A stretch of 64,000 nucleotides of DNA, from positions 13,415 through 77,414 of the forward strand of contig CAYXVG010000033.1 in assembly GCA_964468205.1 (NCBI GenBank). Direction: 5' to 3'. The notes beneath the pieces were generated by a model. The model saw only the letters and a list, made by a program, of their open reading frames with translations, was not told the origin of the DNA and did no database searches. A program made the translations under genes and the position numbers. The DNA is from CAWELS01 sp964468205. Lineage in GTDB: Bacteria; Acidobacteriota; Terriglobia; Bryobacterales; Bryobacteraceae. Below, one piece after another: positions 50,801 to 59,211 of the stretch (positions are counted from its first letter, which is position 1; every line of letters begins with the position of its first letter).

Positions 50801-50926
50801 GGGGCCGTCCTGCCGCCGCGCGACGACTTCATGCGGCTGCGGCTGGACGACGGCTCTTACGACACGCGGAACCGGCAGATCGGAGGGCCCTTCCAGGCCC
50901 AGTTCGGAGCCCGGTTCTTCTTCTAG
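47846..50926 (+). CDS. TonB-dependent receptor, Oar-like
   Basis: 1026 residues with a gagga ribosome site. A signal peptide (MKRFAILLTAMAVTMAPVIA) is followed by a carboxypeptidase-regulatory-like domain at about 28-110 (ASLVGTVYDTSGAVVPNVAV, TNSNTGFEREGISNSLGQY), a plug domain at about 125-240 (ITNLPINGRRFQDFATLTPT, QRGVNSNVMLDGADYNNPFF, YNAEYGRSTGGIMNVLTKSG), and a long beta-barrel ending in aromatic FGARFFF. It is intact. Such receptors bring large glycans or other substrates across the outer membrane with TonB energy. No SusD partner is present. The gene ends in a strong terminator. Confidence 0.93.
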   Translation: MKRFAILLTAMAVTMAPVIAQSSANKASLVGTVYDTSGAVVPNVAVKATNSNTGFEREGISNSLGQYRFVLLDPGNYTLTASAPDFAVNTIEGVVLNVGGSVAVDIILQVEEATTTVEVAASLIQAAEPAPMTPIVDEAITNLPINGRRFQDFATLTPTVQVEPQRSSLSFAGQRGVNSNVMLDGADYNNPFFGGIRGGERSNFIFTVPQSAVQEFQVVTTGYNAEYGRSTGGIMNVLTKSGTNDFHGSAFWQFRDGDLSAEDPIFNLQTGERQHQFGGSFGGPIVANKLFFFVAVERQDVDAPRLVSFSRLDTFTPTADTQEAFDFYRGQEEEFTLTNNGTALTARGDYQTDSGHRLTLRYNFSDATAENATNTGNALSSITNRAVSNDGIEKDRTHTGTAQYTHIFSPSVLNDLRFTGTYELRPRLNNADLPEVGNAIGIYGGRSFLPTTQDDTRLQVSDAISVTKGAHTVKLGIDYNYVDTAQTFGFSQFGRFGISGSNTDAILELMTIGGPTENRFDSSAVTYTRQIGNLLAAMTMHQLAFFAQDSWRVSPDLTLNFGLRWEGQYNPEPEATNTDLVNLVKGYTSTLGATLDPTQIPDATDQWMPRFGFAWTPLKGARRTVIRGHAGIFYASSPLLLLADASNNFRATPGNLSVFIGPTSNGTVYDHFKAVGVDLNQASLGALPVLSIEQALQAAAIARGEEPNPFIGANVGLMATDFRNPRSYQGGIGFDTEITRNFIAGAQFNYINTVHLQRNRDHNLPAPVIREDDASQRPFFGLRSGTPRPINTLGTFTVRESSARGMYRGLTFSGQYRANRLNFGAFYTWSENFTNDDNERNSSGLDAENQFNLIPDYNYSRIDARHQFTSYAVGDLPAGFQLSGSFTVRSGLPVNPTAGTDANQDLSSFSDRAYIAPGTPYLRNSFRDRSVVTANNLRVLKAFPIKERYRIELSAEFFNLFNLDNVVFASSFGDDAFGLGIDPSTGAVLPPRDDFMRLRLDDGSYDTRNRQIGGPFQAQFGARFFF

Positions 50927-50955
50927 GTTTCAGCTTCAACCCCCAACCACCCTGC

Positions 50956-50989
50956 GGCCGGCCTTCTCAAGAGGCCGGCCATTTTTTTC
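50956..50989 (+). terminator. Rho-independent terminator of the TonB receptor
   Basis: GGCCGGCCT (50956-50964) pairs with AGGCCGGCC (50972-50980), nine bases with a seven-base loop, followed by A and seven Ts (50982-50988). It lies 30 bases after the stop, in the gap before the convergent isomerase gene. Confidence 0.92.
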
Positions 50990-51008
50990 CTTCTCGCCGA
51001 AGTTGGCG

Positions 51009-51926
51009 CTAATAACCCATCGTTTCCCGGACATACTCGCGGCTGATCTTGAGGCTTTCTTTCAACGGCCTGGTGGGGCCGAATCCATTCGGGTGCGCCA
51101 GCTCAATGGCCAAATCACCGGTGAAGTTCACTTCCCTGAGCGCTTGGCCGATGGCCTTGTAGTCGAGAATTCCCTCGCCCATGGCCTCCACCCAGACCCC
51201 CTCGGCGTCCCGGTCGCGCAAGTGCGCGAACACCATCCTGTCGCCGTAGCGCCGGATGAACTCTACAGGGTCGACCCCGCCGGCTGCCAGCCAGTCAAGA
51301 TCCGGCCCGAGCTTTGCATCCGGGATCCGCTCCAGCGTGCCTCTTAGGTCGTGGAGGTCATTTTCTACCTCATAGGTATGGTTGTGCAGGTTGACAACGA
51401 TCCCGTTCGCGGCGGCCCGAAACATAATGCGGCGTAGAATCTCGGCCTGCGCATCCAGCTCTTCCGGCGTTTTCATTGCGCGCTGGGGCTTCGCCCCCAC
51501 AGATGCACCGATCGTTCGCCCGCCAACCCGTTGCAGCCGTTCGATCATGCGGTCGGCATACTCGAATATCTTCTCGTGCTCCGTCCGGTTCCACATCGGC
51601 GCCCCGTACGAAGTGCCGACCACCGGCAGCTCGTGCTTCGCGATCAAGCCGCCGACCCGCTCGACGGCGTCTTCCGGTTCGAGCGCCGTGTGCATCAGTT
51701 CCAGAAAGTCCATCCCCGCGTAGGCCATGTCCGGGAAGATTTGATCGAGGATCGGATAGATGTCATGGTTTGGCTGGGTTGCCGCATAGACCCAAGGATG
51801 CCCACCCACGAGTATCTTCCGGGGCGGTTTGCCCCCCAAGGTTTCGGGTGATGGTTGAGGCAGACAGGATCCACCGGCAATCACTCCCCCCAGCGCAAGA
51901 AAGCATCGGCGGTTCAGTGTGGTCAT
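51009..51926 (-). CDS. Tat-exported sugar isomerase-like TIM-barrel protein
   Basis: 305 residues. LNRRCFLALGGVIAGGSCLP is a Tat/lipo-type signal: R-R-C-F-L plus a C that could be lipidated. The mature protein is a xylose-isomerase-like TIM barrel: DMAYAGMDFLELMHTAL, GIVVNLHNHTYEVEND (metal-site Asn/His), KLGPDLDWLAAGGVDP, MVFAHLRDRDAEGVWVEA and DLAIELAHPNGFGPT. The expected E-x-x-D-H acids are partly present. Substrate unknown. Same theme as the cytoplasmic 8 kb gene, but exported. Confidence 0.82.
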   Translation of the reverse strand: MTTLNRRCFLALGGVIAGGSCLPQPSPETLGGKPPRKILVGGHPWVYAATQPNHDIYPILDQIFPDMAYAGMDFLELMHTALEPEDAVERVGGLIAKHELPVVGTSYGAPMWNRTEHEKIFEYADRMIERLQRVGGRTIGASVGAKPQRAMKTPEELDAQAEILRRIMFRAAANGIVVNLHNHTYEVENDLHDLRGTLERIPDAKLGPDLDWLAAGGVDPVEFIRRYGDRMVFAHLRDRDAEGVWVEAMGEGILDYKAIGQALREVNFTGDLAIELAHPNGFGPTRPLKESLKISREYVRETMGY

Positions 51927-51942
51927 GACAGGACCGATTGTA

Positions 51943-52842
51943 CTACTTCGCCTTTGGGTGGGCGTTGTCGTACACGGCCATCAACTCGGTGAGGGACAAC
52001 TGAGTATATTTTTGTGTGGTCGACAACTGCGCGTGCCCCAGCAATTCCTGAATGGACCGCAGGTCGGCCCCTTCGCCCAATAGGTGTGTCGCATAGGCGT
52101 GCCGGAAACTGTGAGGGTGGAGCGCTGGATCGTTTCCCGTCGCCACCGCATATTTCTTCACAATCGCCCGCACCGAGCGGTCCGAAAGCCGGCGGCCGCT
52201 CCGGTTGAGAAATACCGCGGCCTCGGCCGCCGCCGGGTTGCGGACGGCAAGATAGCGGTTAAGTGCGCTCAGGGCCTTTGAAGGCACCGGAGTTTGCCGT
52301 TCCTTGCGCCCTTTTCCTCGAACGCGCAGCCAACCGTCGCTCAGGTTGAGGTCCGCCAGGTTGAGCCCAACGAGTTCTCCGACCCGGACGCCACATCCGT
52401 AGAGCAATTCCAGAATAGCCAGATCCCGCTCACTCTTCGGTTGCTTCGCGGCCATCGCCGCCGCCGAGTCGAGCAGCGTGTTTGTCTGCTCCGCGCTCGG
52501 CACGCGCGGCAGCGTCTGCGGAGTCTTCGGGGTGCCCACCAGTTTGGCCCGGTTGACTTCGATTACTCCGTTGCGAACGAGGAACTGCAGCAGTGAGCGA
52601 ACCGTGGCCATCTTGCGGCGGATCGTTACGGGCGAAAGTCCGCGGGCATAAAGGGAGCCTAGCCAGTCGCGTATCGACAATACGTCGAGCGCAGCCGGAT
52701 CCGGGGGGGGGCCGTCAGCCGGGGTGAGATACTCCACGAACTGGCGCAAATCCGCGGTGTAATTGCGAATTGTGTGCCGGGAAGCGTTTCCGCGCCTCAG
52801 ATCATCGAGATAAGTTTCCACCTGGCGGGTGAGCTCAGACAT
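51943..52842 (-). CDS. xerC: XerC/XerD-type tyrosine recombinase
   Basis: 299 residues from ATG 52842. The N-terminal SAM-like domain (LTRQVETYLDDLRRGNASRH) and the catalytic domain YGCGVRVGELVGLN (Arg), HPHSFRHAYATHLLGEGADL (H-x-x-R), LLGHAQLSTTQKYTQL (His/Tyr) are all complete. It would resolve chromosome dimers at dif. A run of nine C residues (52703-52711 as G on the plus strand) codes for P-P-P at about residue 46. The start overlaps trmFO by eight bases. xerC and xerD cannot be told apart here. Confidence 0.93.
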   Translation of the reverse strand: MSELTRQVETYLDDLRRGNASRHTIRNYTADLRQFVEYLTPADGPPPDPAALDVLSIRDWLGSLYARGLSPVTIRRKMATVRSLLQFLVRNGVIEVNRAKLVGTPKTPQTLPRVPSAEQTNTLLDSAAAMAAKQPKSERDLAILELLYGCGVRVGELVGLNLADLNLSDGWLRVRGKGRKERQTPVPSKALSALNRYLAVRNPAAAEAAVFLNRSGRRLSDRSVRAIVKKYAVATGNDPALHPHSFRHAYATHLLGEGADLRSIQELLGHAQLSTTQKYTQLSLTELMAVYDNAHPKAK

Positions 52843-54166
52843 GGACACCCAAATACTCTTGCAGGCTCGCTTCGGCCCGCCGCGCCACCTCGGCATGGCG
52901 GGCCTTCTTGTTACGGCCTACCCGCTTCCGCGTCTTATCTTCGAGCGCCGGAAGCAGATCGAACGTGATGTTCGCCGGCTGGTAGTTTACCGGATCAGCG
53001 GCAGAAACGTAATGGCAAAGGGAACCCAAGGCGGTCTGGCGGGGCAGTGGCCGCACCGGTTCTCCGGCAGCGAAAGCCGCGGCGTGGCGCCCGGCGAGCA
53101 GCCCGGTTGCAATCGACTCCACGTAACCCTCCACACCCGAAATCTGACCGGCGAAGAAGATGCGCGGCTCCTCTCGAAGCTGCAGAGTAGGGGTAAGCAG
53201 CACCGGAGCGTTGATGTAGGTGTTCCGGTGAATTTGGCCGAAGCGCAAGAACTCAGCATTCTCCAAACCGGGAATCATGCCGAACACGCGCCTCTGCTCG
53301 CCGTACTTGAGGTAATTCTGAAAGCCAACCAGGTTATAGCTGTCGGCGCGGAGATTCTCCTGCCGCAACTGTACTGCCGCCCAGGGCCAGCGGCCCGTCC
53401 GGGGATTTGTCAGCCCCACCGGCTTCATCGGACCGTACCGCAACGTGTCCCTGCCTCGCCGCGCCAATTCCTCGATTGGAAGGCAAGCCTCGAAGTAGGC
53501 TACGTCATCGTCGATGTGTGGCGTGTGCGATTGCGCCTCGAGCAGCGCATCGACGAACCGCTCGTACTCATCTTTGTCGAGCGGGCAGTTTATGTAGTCG
53601 CCCGTTCCGTCGAGTGATTTGTCATATCGAGACGCCCGGAACGCGATGTTCAGGTCGATGGAGTCCGCCTCCACAATCGGGCTGATACTGTCATAGAAGA
53701 ACAACCGCCCGGAGCCGGTGACGCGCCCGATGTCCTCCGCCAGTGCGTCGCTCGTGAGCGGGCCGGTGGCGACAATCACGATTCCGCCGGCAGGAAGAGA
53801 GCGGACCTCCTCCCGCCGGACCTCGATCAATGGGTTCGGCTCGATCGCCCCAGCGGCCTCGGCCGCAAAGACGTCCCGATCCACGGTCAACGCCTGTCCG
53901 CCAGGAACTCGCGCCGCCGCGGCGGCGTCGAGAAGAAGCGAGCCAAGAGTGCGTAACTCCCGCTTCAGGATCCAGGGAGCGCTATTCTCTGACTCGCTCT
54001 TGAGGGAGTTACTGCAAACCAGCTCGGCCAGCCGGTCAGTCTTGTGCGCCGGGGTCTGACGCCGCGGCCGCATCTCCCAGAGCACCGCTCGTTGACCGGC
54101 TCGCGCCACCTGCCAAGCGGCCTCGCACCCGGCCAACCCCCCGCCAATGATTTGAATCGGTTGCAT
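52835..54166 (-). CDS. trmFO: Methylenetetrahydrofolate--tRNA-(uracil-5-)-methyltransferase
   Basis: 443 residues. MQPIQIIGGGLAGCEAAWQV is the FAD-binding start; LWEMRPRRQTPAHKTDRLAE, LVCSNSLKSESENSAPWILK and FFAGQISGVEGYVESIATG follow, all trmFO signatures. It makes ribothymidine at tRNA position 54 using methylene-THF and FADH2. Downstream it overlaps xerC by eight bases, a common trmFO-xerC neighbourhood in bacteria. Confidence 0.95.
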   Translation of the reverse strand: MQPIQIIGGGLAGCEAAWQVARAGQRAVLWEMRPRRQTPAHKTDRLAELVCSNSLKSESENSAPWILKRELRTLGSLLLDAAAAARVPGGQALTVDRDVFAAEAAGAIEPNPLIEVRREEVRSLPAGGIVIVATGPLTSDALAEDIGRVTGSGRLFFYDSISPIVEADSIDLNIAFRASRYDKSLDGTGDYINCPLDKDEYERFVDALLEAQSHTPHIDDDVAYFEACLPIEELARRGRDTLRYGPMKPVGLTNPRTGRWPWAAVQLRQENLRADSYNLVGFQNYLKYGEQRRVFGMIPGLENAEFLRFGQIHRNTYINAPVLLTPTLQLREEPRIFFAGQISGVEGYVESIATGLLAGRHAAAFAAGEPVRPLPRQTALGSLCHYVSAADPVNYQPANITFDLLPALEDKTRKRVGRNKKARHAEVARRAEASLQEYLGVHV

Positions 54167-54211
54167 CTGCTACCTACATTGTAGGCAGTGCCACAACCGT
54201 CCCAGGTTTCG

Positions 54212-54934
54212 CTAGCCTCTGGGCGCCGGCACAGCCCAATCCTCGGGAACCTGGCCCTCGGGCAGGAGTTCGCCCTTTTCAAGGTAGCGGATTCTGGCTG
54301 CCGTTTTAGCGGCGTGCGGGTCGTGGGTGACCATTACGACCGTTTTGCCAAACTCCTTGTTGAGGCGCGAGAGCATAGTGAGCACCTCCTGCGCTGAACC
54401 GGAGTCCAGGTTCCCGGTAGGCTCGTCGGCCAGCAGCAGATCCGGATCGGTGACAATGGCCCGGGCGATAGCGACGCGCTGCTCTTGCCCGCCGGATAGC
54501 TGCCTCGGGGTGTGCCCCAGCCGGTCGCCAAGTCCCACCAGCTCCAGAGCATGCCGCGCGTGCTCGATGCGCTCTTTCTTGCTGAGCTTCGTGAGTTTCA
54601 GCGGAAGCTCGACGTTCTCCAGGGCGGTGAGTACCGGAATCAGATTGAAATTTTGAAAAACGAACCCAATATGCGCATTCCGCCAACGCGCGATCGCATT
54701 GTCGTCCAGCTTGCCGAGGTCCTGACCGGCAGCGCTTATTTGTCCGGATGTCGGGCGGTCCATCGCCGCCACCAGGTGCAGCAGCGTCGACTTCCCCGAG
54801 CCGGAGGGCCCCATCAACGCAATGAAATCGCCTTCTTCGACATCGAGGTCGACATCCCTCAAAGCAACGACATGAAAGCTGTCGCGGAGAAATTCCTTGG
54901 TTAGCTGCCGGGTTGTGATAATCGACTTGCCCAT
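54212..54934 (-). CDS. ABC transporter ATP-binding subunit (MacB/LolD-type)
   Basis: 240 residues. Walker A LMGPSGSGKSTLLHL, signature LSGGQEQRVAIARAIV, Walker B DLLLADEPTGNLD and VMVTHDPHAAK are all complete. D-loop S-G-S-A. It is the motor of an export complex with the two following permeases and an HlyD-like adaptor. Gap to trmFO is 45 bases, to the adaptor five bases. Confidence 0.93.
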   Translation of the reverse strand: MGKSIITTRQLTKEFLRDSFHVVALRDVDLDVEEGDFIALMGPSGSGKSTLLHLVAAMDRPTSGQISAAGQDLGKLDDNAIARWRNAHIGFVFQNFNLIPVLTALENVELPLKLTKLSKKERIEHARHALELVGLGDRLGHTPRQLSGGQEQRVAIARAIVTDPDLLLADEPTGNLDSGSAQEVLTMLSRLNKEFGKTVVMVTHDPHAAKTAARIRYLEKGELLPEGQVPEDWAVPAPRG

Positions 54935-54939
54935 TTTCC

Positions 54940-56289
54940 CTATCCCTGTCTGGGGGTGACTTTGTCTCCGTCCTCAAGCTCCGCGGGAGGGTTGACGATC
55001 AGGTCCTCACCACCGAAAAGGCCGTCTTCAATCCGCAATCCCTGTGGCGTTATGCCGCCTGTCTTAACCTGCCGCTCCACCGCACGGCCGTCCACATCAA
55101 GGAAGACGGCTCCGTTCCGCACTGCACCCGAAGGCACAAAAATAACGGGCTTGGCTTCCGCCGCGGAAGCGTTGCGCTCCTCAGCCTCCCTGTAGAACGC
55201 GACGCTTGCATTCATCTCAGGCCGCAGATACTCATCTGGCTCGATAATCTTGACCTTCACTTGCACGGTCGCTTTCTGCCGGTCAGCCTCCGGTGCGATC
55301 TCCTCGATGAAACCTTCGTACTCCCGGTCCGGATAGGCGTCGGTGGTGACCACCCCCTTCTGCTCTGGACCGAGTTTCGCGAAATCATTCTGATTGATGT
55401 CCAACTCCACCTGCAGATCGGTAAGATCCGCGAGCGAAACCACGTAACCCTTGGCGCCACGCTCCCCAACAAAACTGGTCGTGACATATTCGCCGATCTC
55501 CACCTCACGCTCGAGGATCGTACCGTCCACCGGTGCGCGGATTGTCGTGTTGTCAAGCTGCGTCTTGTACAGAGCCACCAGGCCGCGTGCCTCTTCAATC
55601 TGTCCGGCGACCGCATCGATCTGTTCCTGCCGCGGCCCAATCCGAACCAGCTCATATGTTCGTTCCAGCGAACGGACCCTTGCCTGCCGGGCGTCGTACA
55701 GGGCCTGCGCATTGTCGAGAATCTGCAACGCAACTACCCCTTCGGCGGCAAGCTGCTTGGTTCGTTCCAAGTCGATCCTGGCGCTCTCCAGATCCGCCTT
55801 CGCTTGCTCCATGTTGGCGTCCGCCACGGCTATTTCTTCTGGCCGCGACCCGCTTTCGAGTTCCCGGAACCGGGCCTGCAGCGCTTTGAGCCGGCCTTCA
55901 GCCTGCTGTAACTGGGCACGGTACTCATCATCCTCCAACCGGACGATCGACTGGCCTTTCGTGACCTTGTCTCCCTTATCCACGCCTATCCAGTTCACCC
56001 GGCCAACAACCTTTGAGGCAAGCTCAATTTTGTGGGCGGCGATGATATAACCCGTCGCGTTCAGAATCAATTGCCGCCCCTGCGCCGTCGCCCCGGACTG
56101 CGTGGCGGAGATCCGTTGTACGTCAACCTCCACGGCGGCGTTCAGCCGGCTGTAGACGAAACTGCCCAGGCCTAGCAGCACGATGACCGTGACGCCGCCA
56201 AGAATCCATCGCACCGCCCACTTCGGCGGTCCGTCCGCACCATTCTTCTGGGCCTTGTCGATGCGAAGCTTGTTGAGGTCTCCCGGCAT
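54940..56289 (-). CDS. HlyD/MacA-type efflux adaptor
   Basis: 449 residues from ATG 56289 (TTG 56295 is the longer option). One N-terminal membrane helix (WILGGVTVIVLLGLGSFVYS), a long coiled-coil hairpin (residues about 120-230, AQLQQAEGRLKALQARFREL), a lipoyl-like fold (VVGRVNWIGVDKGDKVTKGQ), and a beta-barrel/C-terminal part (NDFAKLGPEQKGVVTTDAYP). It would link the inner-membrane permease to an outer-membrane channel. Second of a four-gene operon; no TolC-like channel in the window. Confidence 0.9.
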   Translation of the reverse strand: MPGDLNKLRIDKAQKNGADGPPKWAVRWILGGVTVIVLLGLGSFVYSRLNAAVEVDVQRISATQSGATAQGRQLILNATGYIIAAHKIELASKVVGRVNWIGVDKGDKVTKGQSIVRLEDDEYRAQLQQAEGRLKALQARFRELESGSRPEEIAVADANMEQAKADLESARIDLERTKQLAAEGVVALQILDNAQALYDARQARVRSLERTYELVRIGPRQEQIDAVAGQIEEARGLVALYKTQLDNTTIRAPVDGTILEREVEIGEYVTTSFVGERGAKGYVVSLADLTDLQVELDINQNDFAKLGPEQKGVVTTDAYPDREYEGFIEEIAPEADRQKATVQVKVKIIEPDEYLRPEMNASVAFYREAEERNASAAEAKPVIFVPSGAVRNGAVFLDVDGRAVERQVKTGGITPQGLRIEDGLFGGEDLIVNPPAELEDGDKVTPRQG

Positions 56290-56296
56290 ATACAAT

Positions 56297-57454
56297 TCAG
56301 ACCTGCTTGAGCGCGTCCAAGATCTCTCTCCTGGCCGCCGACGCCGCCGGCAACAGACCGCTGAGGCCGATTAGCAGCGAAAACAGCATTCCGCCAACCG
56401 CGATAGCGGGGCTGACATGGAAGTTGAATGAGATCTCGCTGAATGTCGTGAAACTCATAATGTTTGTGCTGACGGTTGTCAATGGCAAAACCAACAAGAT
56501 CCCCAACGTTCCTCCGAGCAGCGAGAGCAGAAGCGCTTCGAGCGTGAAGCTGGTTAGGATGCTGAATCGGGTAAAGCCAAGAACGCGGAGCGTCCCGATT
56601 TCCGCGGAGCGCCTGGCTACCGCGGCGTACATCGTATTGATGGCCGCAAAGCAGCTTCCGACTGCCATGATGATAGAGATGAAGGTGCCCATGGCGAGGA
56701 TTGGGCCGGCCGACGATTGCTGCTGCTCGTAATACTCGCGTTCGGTCATCGCCGTGACGTTGAGCCGCCGGTCGGCTTCAATCTCGTTGATGAGCGCCCT
56801 CACGCCGGCCTCGTCCCGGGCTCGGAGGAGAGCGGAACTTAGCCCCCCGCTCCGGTCCTGATCCGCACTCACCTGATTGACATCGCAGAAGATCTCACTA
56901 TTGGCCGTCGAACGGCCCGCATCCATCACGCCAACCACGGCCCAGGCGTCGCGGCCGAACTCGATCGTCCCGCCCACGCGGGCGTTTGGGTACCTTCCCG
57001 CTACCGACTTGCCGACCACGACTTCCCGCTTTCCGGGCTCGAACCAACGTCCTTCGAGGAGTTCGAGATCCCGCATTTTGATCCCGGCTGGCAGCAGCCC
57101 CCGGACGTTTACGTTCCCGTCTTCTCCATCAAGGGTTTCGAGCGTGATGATGGTCACCATTTCGAGCGACGCCATCGGGTTGCCGTCTTCATCAACTGCC
57201 ACGCCGGGATTTGAGCGGAGGATCTCGAACGATTCGCGAGTCATCACGCTAACGAGCTCAGAAGTGGCGCCGACGCGCATCACGAGCACGTGCTGGGGGT
57301 CCCCAGTGGCCGCGAGCGAAGTCCGCAGGCCTTCGACCAGGGCAAGAACGGCGAGCAACACCGCGACTGTGAGCGCGATCCCGAGTGCAGTCATGATGGT
57401 GGTCGTACGGCGTTCCATCAGATTCCGTATGTTGTAGGAAATTGGTATCGCCAT
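56297..57454 (-). CDS. ABC export permease (FtsX/MacB-type)
   Basis: 385 residues. An N-terminal helix with LMERRTTTIMTALGIALTVA, a periplasmic MacB-like domain at about 50-240 (TRESFEILRSNPGVAVDED, VVVGKSVAGRYPNARVGGTI), and three C-terminal helices with the FtsX motif RSAEIGTLRVLGFTRFSILT. Pairs with the second permease two positions away. Together these are DevC- or MacB-like half-transporters for exporting a lipid or peptide. Confidence 0.9.
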   Translation of the reverse strand: MAIPISYNIRNLMERRTTTIMTALGIALTVAVLLAVLALVEGLRTSLAATGDPQHVLVMRVGATSELVSVMTRESFEILRSNPGVAVDEDGNPMASLEMVTIITLETLDGEDGNVNVRGLLPAGIKMRDLELLEGRWFEPGKREVVVGKSVAGRYPNARVGGTIEFGRDAWAVVGVMDAGRSTANSEIFCDVNQVSADQDRSGGLSSALLRARDEAGVRALINEIEADRRLNVTAMTEREYYEQQQSSAGPILAMGTFISIIMAVGSCFAAINTMYAAVARRSAEIGTLRVLGFTRFSILTSFTLEALLLSLLGGTLGILLVLPLTTVSTNIMSFTTFSEISFNFHVSPAIAVGGMLFSLLIGLSGLLPAASAARREILDALKQV

Positions 57455-57463
57455 CTGCTGCTC

Positions 57464-58630
57464 CTAGTCCGTGTATCGCAACGCTTCGACAATGGGCCGG
57501 CGGGAAGCCCCCCACGCCGGCACAATCGAGCTAATTACGCCGATCAGCGCAGCAACGGCCAATGCGCCCCACCACACGAACGCTGGCATCACAATCCGGC
57601 TTGTGTCCGCGGCGACGCTCGGCATCTGGCGCATCATCGCGCAAATGCCTGTCGCTAACGCAAGCCCCAGCACCCCGCCAATCAATGAGATCAACACAGC
57701 CTCGCTGACGAGCACCGCGAGAATCGTCGCCCGGGTGAAGCCAAGCGTCTTGAGCACTCCCACCTCCCGCACCCGCTCGCGGACAGCCATCGCCATCGTA
57801 TTACCCGAAACCAGCATGATGGTGAACGTGACAGCGCCGCAGATCGATAACAGGAACAGCTTCACGTTGCCGAGGAAGGAGAGAAAACTCAGTGCGAACT
57901 GCTTCTCCGTCTCGGTCTTTGTCTGGGCGGTCGCATTGCGGAACATATCGTCGATTGCATTGGCGATCCGTGGAATCTCTTCCGCCGATTCCACCCGCAC
58001 GGCGAAAGTTCCCGCCATGTCGGCGAAGCTGTCCATATAGGTTCCGCGCAACGCTTCATTCAGGTAGTCCAGGTGGAAGAGGAGACTCTCATTGTCGACC
58101 TTGGACTCATAGATTCCGCGAATCGTCAGCTCCAGGTTGACCGGGAAGATGTCACCCTGCAGCGGAACCTTGTCTCCGATCTCAAAGCCCATCTGATCCG
58201 CCAGTTTGCGCCCGACGATACAGGCCGTGCGCTCCGACAGAAAGGCCTGTCTTTCCTCCGGCGTCAGCCTGTACTCGGGGTAGACAGTGAAGAGGCGGCC
58301 CTCGTCCACCGCATAGCGGGCGAAGAAGGTTTGGGCGTCTCCTTCTTTGTACACTCCTCCGAACCACTGATACACCATCGCCTCCTCGACACCGGGAATT
58401 GTCGCGATCTTGTCGCGGTAGAACAATGGCATCGTTTGGGTGATGGAGATCCGGTTTCGCACCACCAATCGCAGGCTGGACTCCTCGGTGGCCTCGGCCA
58501 GAAAGAACATGTGATAGAGTGCACCGAGCACACCCAGCAGGCAGAGTGACGCGGCGATGCTCAGAATGGTCAGCAGAGTTCGCCGTTTGCTGCGGAGGCT
58601 GTTCTTGAGGATGAGAGGCAAAAACTTCAT
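57464..58630 (-). CDS. ABC export permease (FtsX/MacB-type), second subunit
   Basis: 388 residues from ATG 58630; the open frame runs further up but without homologous sequence. LILKNSLRSKRRTLLTILSI is the usual start of this family. The periplasmic domain (SISQTMPLFY-like segment, SERTACIVGRKLADQMGFE) is followed by the FtsX motif EVGVLKTLGFTRATILAVLV and three helices. First gene of the operon; the promoter should lie in the about 70-base gap shared with tadA. Confidence 0.9.
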   Translation of the reverse strand: MKFLPLILKNSLRSKRRTLLTILSIAASLCLLGVLGALYHMFFLAEATEESSLRLVVRNRISITQTMPLFYRDKIATIPGVEEAMVYQWFGGVYKEGDAQTFFARYAVDEGRLFTVYPEYRLTPEERQAFLSERTACIVGRKLADQMGFEIGDKVPLQGDIFPVNLELTIRGIYESKVDNESLLFHLDYLNEALRGTYMDSFADMAGTFAVRVESAEEIPRIANAIDDMFRNATAQTKTETEKQFALSFLSFLGNVKLFLLSICGAVTFTIMLVSGNTMAMAVRERVREVGVLKTLGFTRATILAVLVSEAVLISLIGGVLGLALATGICAMMRQMPSVAADTSRIVMPAFVWWGALAVAALIGVISSIVPAWGASRRPIVEALRYTD

Positions 58631-58700
58631 CGCGGTATTTTTATTGTAGGATGTCCATTCCGGGCCTCGGAATTCGGTTTCGGATGAATGACGGTAATTG

Positions 58701-59165
58701 ATGGACCAAACCCACGACCCTTCCGATGAACAGTTCATGCGCGAGGCCCTGGCGCTAGCCAAAGACGCTGAGACTGCCGGTGAAGTGCCGGTGGGAGCAG
58801 TCATTGTCGTCGATGGTGTGGTTGTTGGCCGCGGTTACAACGCTCCCATATCCCTGCACGATCCCACTGCTCACGCCGAGATGATCGCCGTGCGGGAAGC
58901 CTCCGCTGCCGTGGGCAGTTACCGGCTCACCTCCGCCACTCTCTATGTGACATTGGAGCCGTGTGTGATGTGTGCGGGCGCCCTTGTTAACGCCCGCGTC
59001 CAACGGCTCGTATTTGGAGCTCGGGACCTTCGCTTTGGAGGTGTGCGCAGCAAGTTCCGTGTCGCTGATTCCCCCATCCTCAACCACCAGGTAGACGTGA
59101 CCGAGGGAATCCTCGCCGCCGAGTGCACCGAATTGCTGCAAGGGTTCTTCCGCCGGAGGCGATAG
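58701..59165 (+). CDS. tadA: tRNA adenosine(34) deaminase
   Basis: 154 residues from ATG 58701. EVPVGAVIVVDGVVVGRGYN, DPTAHAEMIAVREA (zinc His and catalytic Glu), and TLEPCVMCAGALVNARV (zinc Cys pair) are complete, with FGARDLRFGGVRS, the tRNA-specific stretch. It converts A34 to inosine in tRNA-Arg(ACG). Divergent from the ABC operon. Confidence 0.93.
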   Translation: MDQTHDPSDEQFMREALALAKDAETAGEVPVGAVIVVDGVVVGRGYNAPISLHDPTAHAEMIAVREASAAVGSYRLTSATLYVTLEPCVMCAGALVNARVQRLVFGARDLRFGGVRSKFRVADSPILNHQVDVTEGILAAECTELLQGFFRRRR

Positions 59166-59211
59166 AGCAACACCGGCGTCGGGCGTGGAACAGTTCGACC
59201 GGCGTTGCCTT

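Noticed and set aside
50941..50989. Terminator at 50956-50989 also serving the convergent isomerase gene
   Set aside because: The T-run lies only on the plus-strand side, so it fits the receptor; the other direction has no T-tract.
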